Shown here: positions 1-6,869 of the stretch, one piece after another
How positions within the stretch are numbered: the stretch's first letter is position 1
Layout of the letters: every line of letters begins with the position of its first letter
NCBI GenBank assembly: GCA_023480605.1
Contig: JAMCWS010000197.1
Location: 1 to 6,869, forward strand
Length of the DNA stretch: 6,869 bases
Direction: 5' to 3'
From: a bacterium
GTDB lineage: Bacteria; Sumerlaeota; Sumerlaeia; MVZB01
Made by a program: the position numbers and the translations under genes
The notes under the pieces: generated by a model
What the model saw: the letters and a program-made list of their open reading frames with translations, nothing else
Database searches by the model: none
Told to the model about the DNA's origin: nothing

Positions 1-985
1 TATTACGGCGCCCTGACTCTGGACTCGCCCAACATCCTGTCGGCGCGCACCCGCGTCAAGCCCGACCACCATTTCCACAAGGAGTTGTTCCAGCGCAAGC
101 TGAACGAAATGGCCGTCGACGCGCCCTCGGCCGGCCTGGTTTTCGGTCGGTTGGGCGAATGGTTCACGCTGGGCGAGTTGGAGGCGGCGGCCTCCGACGC
201 GCGCGAGACGGCGGGTGCCGACTCCGCCCCCGCGCCGCTCGAAGACGCCATCGCTGCGATGCTCTGGCTGGCCCGCGTCAAATACGAGTTGCAGTTGGCC
301 CCCGGCGATTCCATCGGCGATCTGATCCTGTTCCCGCGCAGCGACACCGAGGTCCGCGGCATCGAGGATCTGCGCCTGGTGCGCTTTGCCGACGACGACG
401 GCTCGGTTACCTATTACGGCGCCTACACGGCTTTCAGCGGCCAGCGCATCCTGCCCATGCTCATGCAGACGGCCGACTTCCGCACGATCGGCGTCCGCAC
501 GCTCAACGGCCGCTGCGTGCAGAACAAGGGCCTGGCTCTCTTCCCCCGGCGCATCGACGGCCGCAACCTTTACCTGATGTTTTTCCGATTACGTTCACTT
601 CTGGGAAAGCGCCCAGGTGCTTGCCCGCCCGCGGTTCGTCTGGGAGCTGCGCCTGATCGGCAACTGCGGCTCGCCCGTCGAAACCCCCGAAGGCTGGCTG
701 CTGATCACCCACGGCGTCGGACCGATGCGGCGCTACCGCCTCGGCACGACGTTGCTGGACCGCGACGATCCCTTCCGCATCCGCGGCCGCCTGCGCGAGC
801 CACTGCTGGCCCCCACCGAAGAAGACCGCGAGGGCTACGTGCCCAACGTCGTCTACAGCTGCGGCGGACTCGTCCACGCCGGCCGGCTCATCTTGCCCTA
901 CGCCGTCTCCGACACCTCGACGCGCATCGCCTCGGTCCGCCTCGATCAACTGCTCGACCGCCTGCTGAGCGACGGGCCGGGGTGA
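1..985 (+). pseudogene. GH130-family glycoside phosphorylase/hydrolase, 5'-truncated by the window and frameshifted
   Basis: The protein resembles glycoside hydrolase family 130, whose members mostly phosphorolyse beta-mannosides and related oligosaccharides in the cytoplasm. The reading frame is open from base 1, so the N-terminus lies outside the window. Frame 1 carries family-like blocks: GIEDLRLVRF (about 358-387), then a VTYYGAYTAFSGQRILP stretch, then VQNKGLALFPRRIDGR ending near 564. From about 581 the similarity continues in frame 2: FSDYVHFWESAQVLARPRFVWE, IGNCGSPVETPEGW, THGVGPMRRY, and EGYVPNVVYSCG, with a stop at 983-985. The switch falls at a run of five T at 580-584; four T would restore MFSDYVHFW. 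As I recall the family, about ten residues (a MLSRQD-like segment) are normally present between DGR and NLYLM and are missing here. The frameshift is seen directly; the deletion rests on recalled homologues. The copy is either decayed or mis-assembled. The substrate cannot be named. Confidence 0.82.
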
Positions 986-1005
986 GTTCGATCCGGTTCC
1001 ACTAA

Positions 1006-1041
1006 GCCGATTCCGTATCGGCGTTTCGGCATTTTATCTTG
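1006..1041. terminator. Candidate hairpin terminator between convergent genes
   Basis: A perfect 6-bp stem, GCCGAT (1006-1011) and ATCGGC (1017-1022), closes a 5-base loop. A second TCGGC at 1026-1030 can also pair with GCCGA at 1006-1010 and is followed by ATTTTATCTT, a modest T-rich tail for plus-strand transcripts. The hairpin lies in the 88-base gap between the GH130 stop and the stop of the minus-strand regulator, where a terminator is expected. The T-tract is short and the minus-strand tail is poor, so it is more convincing for the plus-strand gene. Confidence 0.45.
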
Positions 1042-1073
1042 CGCCCGGTCTGCGTTTGTCCTTGCCCGCCTGG

Positions 1074-2528
<1,455 letters not shown>

Positions 2529-2534
2529 GGCTGG

Positions 2535-2539
2535 CTCCT
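2535..2539 (-). promoter_or_regulatory. Ribosome binding site that sets the regulator start
   Basis: On the minus strand AGGAG is followed by six bases and then ATG (2526-2528). The upstream in-frame ATG at 2559-2561 is preceded by ACAACTTCGTCG, which has no Shine-Dalgarno match. This favours the shorter 484-residue product. Confidence 0.75.
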
Positions 2540-2630
2540 GTTCCAGAGATTCGATAATCATCGACGAAGTTGTCCGCGCCCGTCGCCCCCGCGAGCGCGA
2601 ATTAACGGGTCATGACAGCCAAACCCACCT

Positions 2631-4400
2631 CTACGCCTTGGGCAGATACATATAAAAGGTCGTGCCCCGGCCGACCTCGCTTTCCAGATGAATATGGCCC
2701 AGGTTTTTTTTGAGGATGCGCGTCACCGCCGAGAGCCCCAGGCCGTGGCCCTCGGGGCGGGTCGTGAAAAATCGCCGGAAAACCTTCTCCTTGTTTTCGT
2801 TGGGGATGCCGCAGCCGTTGTCGGCGATCTCGATCCGCACGTATGACGACGGGTGGCGCGAGAACTCGCGCAGGCGCCGGTTGTCGTCGTCGTTCAACTC
2901 GGCGGCGGCGGCGATGGTGATGCGCCCCCCAACCGGCGCACAGGCCTGGCAGGCGTTGCTGATCAGGTTGACGAAGGCCTCGATCAGGTTGCGCGAGAGG
3001 CCCAGGATCACGATCGTAGCCGGCTCGTAGCGACGGGTCACCTCGATGTGTTTCTGTTCGAGCAGCGAGCGGGTGATCGAAAGCGCCTGGTCGAGCAGGG
3101 CGTGCAGATCGACCGGCACCATGTTCATGTCCTTGGGGTTGTAGAAATTGACCAGTTCGCTGACCAGGCTCTCCATGCGGGCGACGTTGCCGGCGATTTC
3201 CTCCAGGCACCGGGCGCGCTTGGCGTCGTCCTGCCAGCCGTCGAGCAGGATGCGCGATGCGCCGCGCAGCGAGGTCATGGGATGGCGCAGGTCATGGGCG
3301 ATTTCCGAAATCAATTCGCCCAGGCCGGCCAGTTGCGCCGTGCGGGTGATGAAGTTGCGCTGTTCGAGCACGGCCAGGAAGTGCGATATCGCCAGGCCCA
3401 GGATCCGCTCTTCGGCGCGCGTCAACAGCGTGCGCCCCTTGCGGATGAGGCCCACCACCCCCAGCATCGACTGGTGGACGTGCAGGGGCATGAGCATCAG
3501 GTCGGTTTCCTTGGTCAACCCCTCGGGAGCGAGCTGGCGGATGGCGGACTGGAGATTTTCCACCGGCATGCGATTCTGCGACTCGGCCAGGTCGACCAGC
3601 GCGTAGCCCTGGGCGCGAAACATCGCGCTCATCTTGTTGCAATACTCTTGGACAACCGGTCGGTCGGCCAGGGCGAGGTTGATATCTTGCGCTCGGATGT
3701 CGTAGATGACGCAGAAGGCTCCCTCGAAGTCGATCATCCGCCGCAACAGCTCGAAGATGCGCCGGATGGTGCCCTCGGAGGAGCCGTCGCCCACGGTGGT
3801 CTGGCTCATCTCGAACATGGTCGCAATCTGCTCATTGAGCAGCCGGAGCATCTCGACATTTTGCTCCAGGTCGGCCGTGGCCTCGCGGACGCGGATCTCC
3901 AGCAGGTCGCGCTCCTGGCGCAAGGCCGCCACGAGGCGTTCGTTTTCGACGGCCATGCGCTTTTTTTCGACGGCCCGGCTGATGACATGCAGCACGTCGA
4001 TGATGTTGAATGGCTTGCACAGCATGTCGTAGGCGCCCGCTTTGAGCGCCTCCATCACGTCGTCCATCCGGGCCATGCCCGAGATGACGACGGCCGGCGT
4101 ATGAGGCTGAACCCCGCCCAGATACGGCAGCAGGCTAAGGCCCGACTCGGTTTCGCTCAGGTAGATGTCGACGATGACGGCGTCGAAACTTTCCCGGTCG
4201 ATCAGGCTCTGAGCATCGCTCAGCGTCTTGGCCAGGCTGACCCGGTAATGGTTGGCGGTCAGCACTTCATGAAGCAGGCTGCGGATGGCGAGTTGGTCGT
4301 CGAGAACAAGGATATGCGGCGGGGGCGCCTGGCGCGCCTCCGCCTTAAAGCCGACACCGGCATCCTTGGGCGCGGTCAGGGTCGGATCGGTGGAAATCAT
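2631..4400 (-). CDS. Soluble sensor histidine kinase with N-terminal receiver (REC-coiled coil-GAF-HisKA-HATPase_c)
   Basis: This 589-residue kinase has no visible signal peptide or membrane segment, so it should sense a cytoplasmic signal. Domains in order: a receiver (about 28-145) with D34-D35, phospho-acceptor D78 in VIVDIY, S107 and K129 in CKPF; a charged helical/coiled-coil linker (about 143-195); a GAF-like sensor domain (about 205-350); a HisKA dimerisation helix with H369 in the H-box IAHDLRHPMTSLRG; and a HATPase_c domain with N-box FVNLISNACQA (476-486), G1 box IADNGCGIP (525-533), F-box FRRFFTTRPEG and G2 box GHGLGLS (551-557). All catalytic boxes look functional. Start choice is supported by GAAGGA seven bases upstream. 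It is the first gene of an operon with the NtrC-type regulator 102 bases downstream, its probable phosphotransfer partner. The receiver at the N-terminus, rather than the C-terminus as in most hybrid kinases, suggests input from another kinase. The GAF ligand cannot be predicted. Confidence 0.95.
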   Translation of the reverse strand: MISTDPTLTAPKDAGVGFKAEARQAPPPHILVLDDQLAIRSLLHEVLTANHYRVSLAKTLSDAQSLIDRESFDAVIVDIYLSETESGLSLLPYLGGVQPHTPAVVISGMARMDDVMEALKAGAYDMLCKPFNIIDVLHVISRAVEKKRMAVENERLVAALRQERDLLEIRVREATADLEQNVEMLRLLNEQIATMFEMSQTTVGDGSSEGTIRRIFELLRRMIDFEGAFCVIYDIRAQDINLALADRPVVQEYCNKMSAMFRAQGYALVDLAESQNRMPVENLQSAIRQLAPEGLTKETDLMLMPLHVHQSMLGVVGLIRKGRTLLTRAEERILGLAISHFLAVLEQRNFITRTAQLAGLGELISEIAHDLRHPMTSLRGASRILLDGWQDDAKRARCLEEIAGNVARMESLVSELVNFYNPKDMNMVPVDLHALLDQALSITRSLLEQKHIEVTRRYEPATIVILGLSRNLIEAFVNLISNACQACAPVGGRITIAAAAELNDDDNRRLREFSRHPSSYVRIEIADNGCGIPNENKEKVFRRFFTTRPEGHGLGLSAVTRILKKNLGHIHLESEVGRGTTFYMYLPKA

Positions 4401-4407
4401 CAGCGAT

Positions 4408-4413
4408 TCCTTC
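4408..4413 (-). promoter_or_regulatory. Ribosome binding site of the kinase gene
   Basis: GAAGGA on the minus strand lies seven bases before the ATG at 4398-4400, a good Shine-Dalgarno match that supports this start. Confidence 0.75.
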
Positions 4414-4415
4414 GG

Positions 4416-4438
4416 GAAAATGGAACCATGGTGTTTTC
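4416..4438 (-). repeat. Imperfect inverted repeat in the kinase mRNA leader
   Basis: An 8-base palindrome ACCATGGT (4425-4432) is flanked by GAAAA (4416-4420) and TTTTC (4434-4438), giving a possible hairpin with an asymmetric internal loop. It would form in the kinase mRNA immediately 5' of the GAAGGA ribosome site. It could influence translation start, but the stem is short and interrupted, so it may be chance. Confidence 0.3.
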
Positions 4439-4557
4439 GAACGGACGGCGGTCATCAAATAACGCTTACACTTGGGTCGCGGCGGCGAAAAAAACCGCGG
4501 CGCACGCATGATGAAATCGGGAAACCTTGGCATCGCAGCTGATAACCATACCGAAAA

Positions 4558-4573
4558 AGCGACTAGAATGCCA
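4558..4573 (-). promoter_or_regulatory. Candidate sigma-54 promoter for the kinase-regulator operon
   Basis: On the minus strand the sequence reads TGGCATTCTAGTCGCT. Against the -24/-12 consensus TGGCAC-N5-TTGC it has a TGGCA block, the invariant GG and GC separated by exactly ten bases, and one mismatch in the -12 box (TCGC for TTGC). Transcription would begin near 4547, giving a leader of about 147 bases before the kinase ATG. The operon encodes a sigma-54 activator, so autoregulation is plausible. The -12 mismatch makes it weaker than the right-pointing site. Confidence 0.42.
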
Positions 4574-4578
4574 TGAGA

Positions 4579-4625
4579 TTTTGCAAAAAAATGCGACCCT
4601 AGGGTGCAAATGAGTGCATGACCCT
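4579..4625. repeat. Palindrome and imperfect tandem-repeat cluster, candidate enhancer (UAS)
   Basis: Two perfect 10-base palindromes, TTTTGCAAAA (4579-4588) and ACCCTAGGGT (4596-4605), lie in an imperfect direct duplication. The pattern TGC-N7-TGC followed by GACCCT occurs at 4582-4600 and again at 4605-4625, the second copy with two extra bases (AT) before GACCCT. The starts of the copies are 23 bases apart, close to two helical turns. An outer inverted pair, TTTGCA (4580-4585) and TGCAAA (4605-4610), spans the centre. This arrangement suits a dimeric or tandem-dimer DNA-binding protein such as the adjacent Fis-HTH regulator. It is about 165-210 bases upstream of the expected right-pointing start site and about 30-80 bases upstream of the left-pointing one. 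Confidence 0.5.
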
Positions 4626-4631
4626 TCACAG

Positions 4632-4656
4632 GCCGTGACACACCGACCTGCACGGC
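4632..4656. repeat. Inverted repeat GCCGTG-N13-CACGGC
   Basis: GCCGTG at 4632-4637 is the exact reverse complement of CACGGC at 4651-4656, with 13 bases between. It adjoins the direct-repeat cluster and could be a further operator for a regulator of either divergent gene, or a chance match of 6-bp arms in GC-rich DNA. It has no T-tract and is not near a gene end, so it is not a terminator. Confidence 0.3.
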
Positions 4657-4764
4657 TCGTGATGATCGCCACCACCGATTCCAAAAACGAACACATGTAA
4701 TTGAAAACAAACGGGATGGCAACCCCGGTAAAGAATTATAAAAAACGCGCCCCCCGTCCCTCCC

Positions 4765-4781
4765 TTGGCATCAGGTTTGCG
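4765..4781 (+). promoter_or_regulatory. Sigma-54 (-24/-12) promoter for the degenerate-GGDEF gene
   Basis: The sequence TTGGCATCAGGTTTGCG fits YTGGCAC-N5-TTGCW closely. TGGCAT forms the -24 box and TTTGC the -12 box, and the invariant GG (4767-4768) and GC (4779-4780) are exactly ten bases apart. Transcription should start near 4791, leaving a leader of about 160 bases before the ATG at 4951. Sigma-54 promoters need an enhancer-binding activator. One is encoded in the adjacent divergent operon, and repeats that could bind it lie about 165-210 bases upstream of the start site, a usual enhancer distance. The motif match is seen in the sequence; its use is inferred. Confidence 0.62.
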
Positions 4782-4950
4782 TTGACTTCAACGGGATCGT
4801 CTATTTTTCGGGCTGGCCCTTGCGAGCGGGTCATCCATACTTTTGGGTCCGAGACGGGAAGCGCCGCGGCGGATTCCGTCGTTATCGCAAGCTGCCGCGG
4901 CTGGTTGGGGTTCCCAGGTTTTTGCGACGCCCATCAACCGAAGTGATCGT

Positions 4951-5589
4951 ATGAATTCCGATGAATACTGTCGGGAACTAGTCGACGCAAAATCAGAGCA
5001 TAGCCGGGTCATGGACGAAAACGCCCCCAATCGCCAACTGGCCCTGGTCGAAGAGCAATTACGCGTGACGCGGGATCAGATCGTTCGGATGCAGCAGGAC
5101 ATTGAGGTCATGGAGAAAGAGGCGATTCACGACCGGTTCACCCGCCTCTATTCCCAGGCGTATTTTCAGACCCGACTCAACGAGGAAATCGTCCGCTCGG
5201 AACGCTACCGCCACTTCCTCAGCCTGATCCTGATCCACGTGGACTTCACCAGCCATCACTCGACTCAGCAATATCAGCGTGAACTCAAGCAGATTGGCGA
5301 CGACTTGATGGCCGGGTTGACTCGCCGCACCGATATCGTCGCGGTCTATGGCAAACGCCAGATCGTCATCATGCTGCCCGAGACCGACCCGGTCGGCGCC
5401 CGGACGCTGGTTGAACGCTATCGGGCGACCTTCCCCACCAACGGCCGCCGCCTGAGTTACTCGGTCCTGTCTTATCCCAACGACGCCTCGAACATCGAGA
5501 TGGTCGTCGCCCGCATGCGCGACCTCTCCGAAGACCTTTTCCGGGGCACCACCCGCCACTCCTCGCGGACGGATCTCAACTTATCCTGA
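4951..5589 (+). CDS. Small GGDEF-fold protein with degenerate active site (GKRQI) and retained RxxD, possible c-di-GMP receptor
   Basis: This 212-residue cytoplasmic protein has a coiled-coil N-terminus (about 26-58) and then a GGDEF-like domain (about 59-195). Family landmarks are recognisable: HDRFTRLYSQAYFQTRL (60-76) for the usual D-x-LTGLYNRRYF, LSLILIHVDF (90-99), QIGDDLM (114-120), and VYGKRQIVIMLPETD (132-146) for the usual RYGGDEFVVLLPETD. The signature is GKRQI (134-138), so the acidic catalytic residues are gone. The first Asp of the metal-binding DxD is His96, and the following FKxxND motif is absent. Cyclase activity is therefore very unlikely. RRTD (125-128) keeps the RxxD inhibitory-site motif exactly five residues before the signature, so c-di-GMP binding is conceivable. 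I chose the ATG at 4951 because the frame's upstream extension opens only from a TTG (4843) into non-family sequence. The ribosome site, around GAAGTGA, is weak. It is divergent from the two-component operon. Confidence 0.87.
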   Translation: MNSDEYCRELVDAKSEHSRVMDENAPNRQLALVEEQLRVTRDQIVRMQQDIEVMEKEAIHDRFTRLYSQAYFQTRLNEEIVRSERYRHFLSLILIHVDFTSHHSTQQYQRELKQIGDDLMAGLTRRTDIVAVYGKRQIVIMLPETDPVGARTLVERYRATFPTNGRRLSYSVLSYPNDASNIEMVVARMRDLSEDLFRGTTRHSSRTDLNLS

Positions 5590-5615
5590 ACGCCCGCCGG
5601 CATCCGCCCCCGCCA

Positions 5616-6776
5616 TCAGCGTCCCAGGCTGGGCTCGAAGTTGGCCTTGTATTCCTCCAGGCAATGGCGGTCGGTCATGCCCGAGAGATAGTCGACCAGC
5701 ACGCGCTTAAGGCCCCATTTTTCCGCGCGCGCCTGCAACGGGCGCGGCAGCAGTTCGGGGCGTTCGAGGTAAAGGTTGAACAGGCTGCGAAAAAACCGGG
5801 CGGCCTTGGACTGCATCCGCAAGGTACTGGGGTGGCGGTAAACCTGCGCCATCAGGAAGCGGCGCAGAGCGGCGTGCCGCTCGGTCATCTCGGGGCCGAA
5901 CCCGGCCAAAGGACGCCCCAACGCCTGGACGGCGGCCGGCGAGTCGATCTCCTGGCGCTCGATCTCGGCCGCCGTGAACCTCAGCGCCTCGTGCACCATG
6001 ATGTCCATCAGCGCGCCCAGGAACCGGAACTTGATGTGCTCGGGAGCGACGGCCTCGGGGAGCTTGGCCAGCTCGGCCCGCCAGATTTCCCAAACCCAGG
6101 GCACTTCGCGCAACTGGGCCGGCACGAGCAGGTCCATGCTGAGGGCGTCGTCGAGGTCATGATGGTTGTAAGCGATTTCGTCGGCCAGGTCGACGACCTG
6201 GGCCTCGAGCGAGGGCTGGCCGTTGATGTGAAAGCGGCTGACCTCCGGGTGGTCGTAGGCTGTGGAGGGGCAGGCGATCCCCTCGCGCACCTCCCAGGTA
6301 AGGTTAAGGCCCGGGCGGTCGTGGAAGCGCTCCTCGAGCACCTCGACCACACGCAGGCTCTGGGCGTTGTGCTCGAAGCCGCCGTCGCCGGCCATCAGTT
6401 CGCGCAGGACGGCCTCGCCGGTGTGGCCGAAGGGGGTGTGGCCCAGGTCGTGGGCCAGGGCGATGGCCTCGGTGAGGTCGGCGTTGAGGCCCAGGTTACG
6501 CGCCAGGGTGCGGGCGATCTGGGCGACCTCGAGCGTATGCGTGAGGCGCGTGCGGAAGTAATCGCCCTCGTGGGTGACGTAGACCTGCGTCTTGTATTCG
6601 AGCTTGCGGAAGGCGGCGCAGTGGAGGATGCGGTCGCGATCGCGCTGGAACTCGGTGCGCAGGTCGTCGGGCCGCTCGGGTGCGTCGCGCCCGCGCGTCT
6701 CGGCGCTCCGCGCCGCGTAAGGGGCGAGCGTGCGGAATTCATCCGCCTCAAGCGTCTCGCGGGTGGTGAGGGTCAT
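5616..6776 (-). CDS. dgt: Type 2 dGTPase-like HD-domain deoxynucleoside triphosphate triphosphohydrolase
   Basis: This 386-residue protein belongs to the dGTPase family, which hydrolyses dGTP (sometimes other dNTPs) to deoxynucleoside and inorganic triphosphate and so controls dNTP pools. Visible family motifs are FRKLEYKTQVYVTHEGDYFRTRLTH (56-80) containing the first metal ligand H80, the HD pair H109-D110 within ALAHDLGHTPFGHTGE, FEHNAQSLR (134-142), and DLADEIAYNHHDLDDAL (196-212) with the distal metal Asp D199. The C-terminal helical region ends in a DYLSGMTDRHCLEEY block typical of the family. Length and motifs are complete and fit the shorter type 2 subgroup. The ATG at 6776 is the natural start: the conserved region begins soon after it, although upstream there is only a weak GGA. 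It converges on the GGDEF gene with a 26-base gap and no obvious terminator. No functional link to that gene is evident. In vivo substrate preference cannot be read from sequence. Confidence 0.95.
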   Translation of the reverse strand: MTLTTRETLEADEFRTLAPYAARSAETRGRDAPERPDDLRTEFQRDRDRILHCAAFRKLEYKTQVYVTHEGDYFRTRLTHTLEVAQIARTLARNLGLNADLTEAIALAHDLGHTPFGHTGEAVLRELMAGDGGFEHNAQSLRVVEVLEERFHDRPGLNLTWEVREGIACPSTAYDHPEVSRFHINGQPSLEAQVVDLADEIAYNHHDLDDALSMDLLVPAQLREVPWVWEIWRAELAKLPEAVAPEHIKFRFLGALMDIMVHEALRFTAAEIERQEIDSPAAVQALGRPLAGFGPEMTERHAALRRFLMAQVYRHPSTLRMQSKAARFFRSLFNLYLERPELLPRPLQARAEKWGLKRVLVDYLSGMTDRHCLEEYKANFEPSLGR

Positions 6777-6797
6777 GGGGCGTCCGTTACGTGTAAG

Positions 6798-6823
6798 TTA
6801 ATAAAATGATAGGCGGTTGTCAA
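6798..6823 (-). promoter_or_regulatory. Possible sigma-70-type promoter of the dGTPase gene
   Basis: On the minus strand a perfect TTGACA (6818-6823) is followed after 14 bases by TATTAA (6798-6803), which matches four of six -10 positions. The spacer is shorter than the usual 16-18 bases, and no better -10 box occurs at ideal spacing. The block is A+T-rich and lies 21-47 bases before the start codon, where a promoter is expected. Only the -35 box is a strong match. Confidence 0.33.
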
Positions 6824-6834
6824 TATCAAGCCGG

Positions 6835-6849
6835 GTGAATCCTGTTCAC
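6835..6849. repeat. Inverted repeat GTGAA-N5-TTCAC upstream of the dGTPase gene
   Basis: GTGAA (6835-6839) and TTCAC (6845-6849) are exact reverse complements around five bases. The dyad lies just upstream of the TTGACA element, so it could be an activator or repressor site. It does not fit the GAAC-N4-GTTC or CTGT-N8-ACAG LexA boxes. Short arms mean chance cannot be excluded. Confidence 0.3.
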
Positions 6850-6869
6850 GATGTGGGGGCGTTTTCGTC

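Larger units (their letters stand above)
4401..4950. other. 550-base divergent control region between the kinase operon and the degenerate-GGDEF gene
   Basis: There is no credible gene here. The open frames crossing it are short or are extensions of shadow frames, and it is visibly richer in A+T than the flanking genes, especially 4570-4600 and 4680-4745. Reading left to right it holds a leader hairpin next to the kinase ribosome site, a left-pointing sigma-54-like element, a block of palindromes and direct repeats, a GCCGTG-N13-CACGGC dyad, an A+T-rich stretch, a right-pointing sigma-54 promoter match, and a leader of about 160 bases ahead of the GGDEF gene. I saw no convincing sigma-70 promoter, tRNA, CRISPR or riboswitch signature in it. 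Confidence 0.7.

Noticed and set aside
2853..4511. Long plus-strand open frame (552 codons) opposite the kinase
   Set aside because: It has the same antisense-shadow pattern, with no domain motifs and repetitive H/D/Q/L-rich translation; the minus strand has all kinase boxes.
4527..4542. TTGGCATCGCAGCTGA as another plus-strand sigma-54 site
   Set aside because: The -24 half is good, but the GG-N10 position holds GA instead of GC, so the essential -12 dinucleotide is missing.
4345..4722. Minus-strand 125-codon open frame across the control region
   Set aside because: It overlaps the kinase start in another frame, lacks family motifs, and runs through the candidate promoter and repeat elements; no supporting ribosome site was seen.
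4811..4827. GGCTGGCCCTTGCGAGC as a sigma-54 site
   Set aside because: GG and GC are nine rather than ten bases apart and the -24 box is poor.
4843..4950. Upstream TTG start for the GGDEF gene
   Set aside because: The added 36 residues are Arg/Ala/Pro-rich and unlike the family, and the ATG at 4951 directly precedes the plausible coiled-coil start.
4791..4950. c-di-GMP (GEMM) riboswitch or attenuator in the GGDEF gene leader
   Set aside because: I could not find the conserved GEMM core or a convincing aptamer fold. The small CTGG/CCAG hairpin before GTTTTT at about 4901-4923 is too weak to call a terminator.
5590..5615. Terminator between the convergent GGDEF and dGTPase genes
   Set aside because: The 26-base gap has no usable stem and no T-tract.
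5664..6809. Plus-strand open frame (381 codons) opposite the dGTPase
   Set aside because: Shadow frame of a conserved HD hydrolase; no recognisable motif or ribosome site.

Overview
The window is GC-rich bacterial DNA with tightly packed genes on both strands. The gene set is a GH130-type glycoside phosphorylase, a sigma-54 two-component system, a GGDEF-fold protein and a type 2 dGTPase. None of these fixes the phylum. A Gram-negative-type or deep-branching environmental lineage is plausible, but I cannot place it further from sequence alone.

Layout, left to right. (1) Bases 1-985, plus strand: the 3' part of a GH130 gene that enters from outside the window. It is broken by a frameshift in a T-run near base 580 and seems to have lost about ten residues just before it. 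A hairpin at about 1006-1022 separates it from the next gene, which converges on it. (2) Bases 4400 to 1074, minus strand: a two-gene operon. The first gene encodes a soluble histidine kinase with an N-terminal receiver domain (REC-coiled coil-GAF-HisKA-HATPase). The second encodes an NtrC-family activator (REC-AAA+-Fis HTH) with an intact GAFTGA loop. (3) Bases 4401-4950: a 550-base control region with lower GC. It holds a strong sigma-54 (-24/-12) promoter match pointing right, a weaker one pointing left toward the kinase operon, and a cluster of palindromes and imperfect direct repeats between them. (4) Bases 4951-5589, plus strand: a 212-residue GGDEF-fold protein whose catalytic signature is lost (GGDEF is now GKRQI) but whose RxxD motif, the c-di-GMP inhibitory-site motif, is kept at the canonical spacing. 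(5) Bases 6776 to 5616, minus strand: a complete type 2 dGTPase-like HD hydrolase that converges on the GGDEF gene, with a possible promoter and an inverted repeat upstream.

Working model (inference). The kinase and NtrC-type regulator form a cytoplasmic phosphorelay. The regulator binds the repeats in 4579-4625 and activates sigma-54 transcription both of its own operon and of the divergent gene. That gene's product looks like a non-catalytic c-di-GMP receptor rather than a cyclase. The most interesting part of the window is therefore 4400-5589: a possible self-regulated sigma-54 switch controlling a small degenerate-GGDEF effector. The dGTPase and the damaged GH130 gene look unrelated to this circuit.
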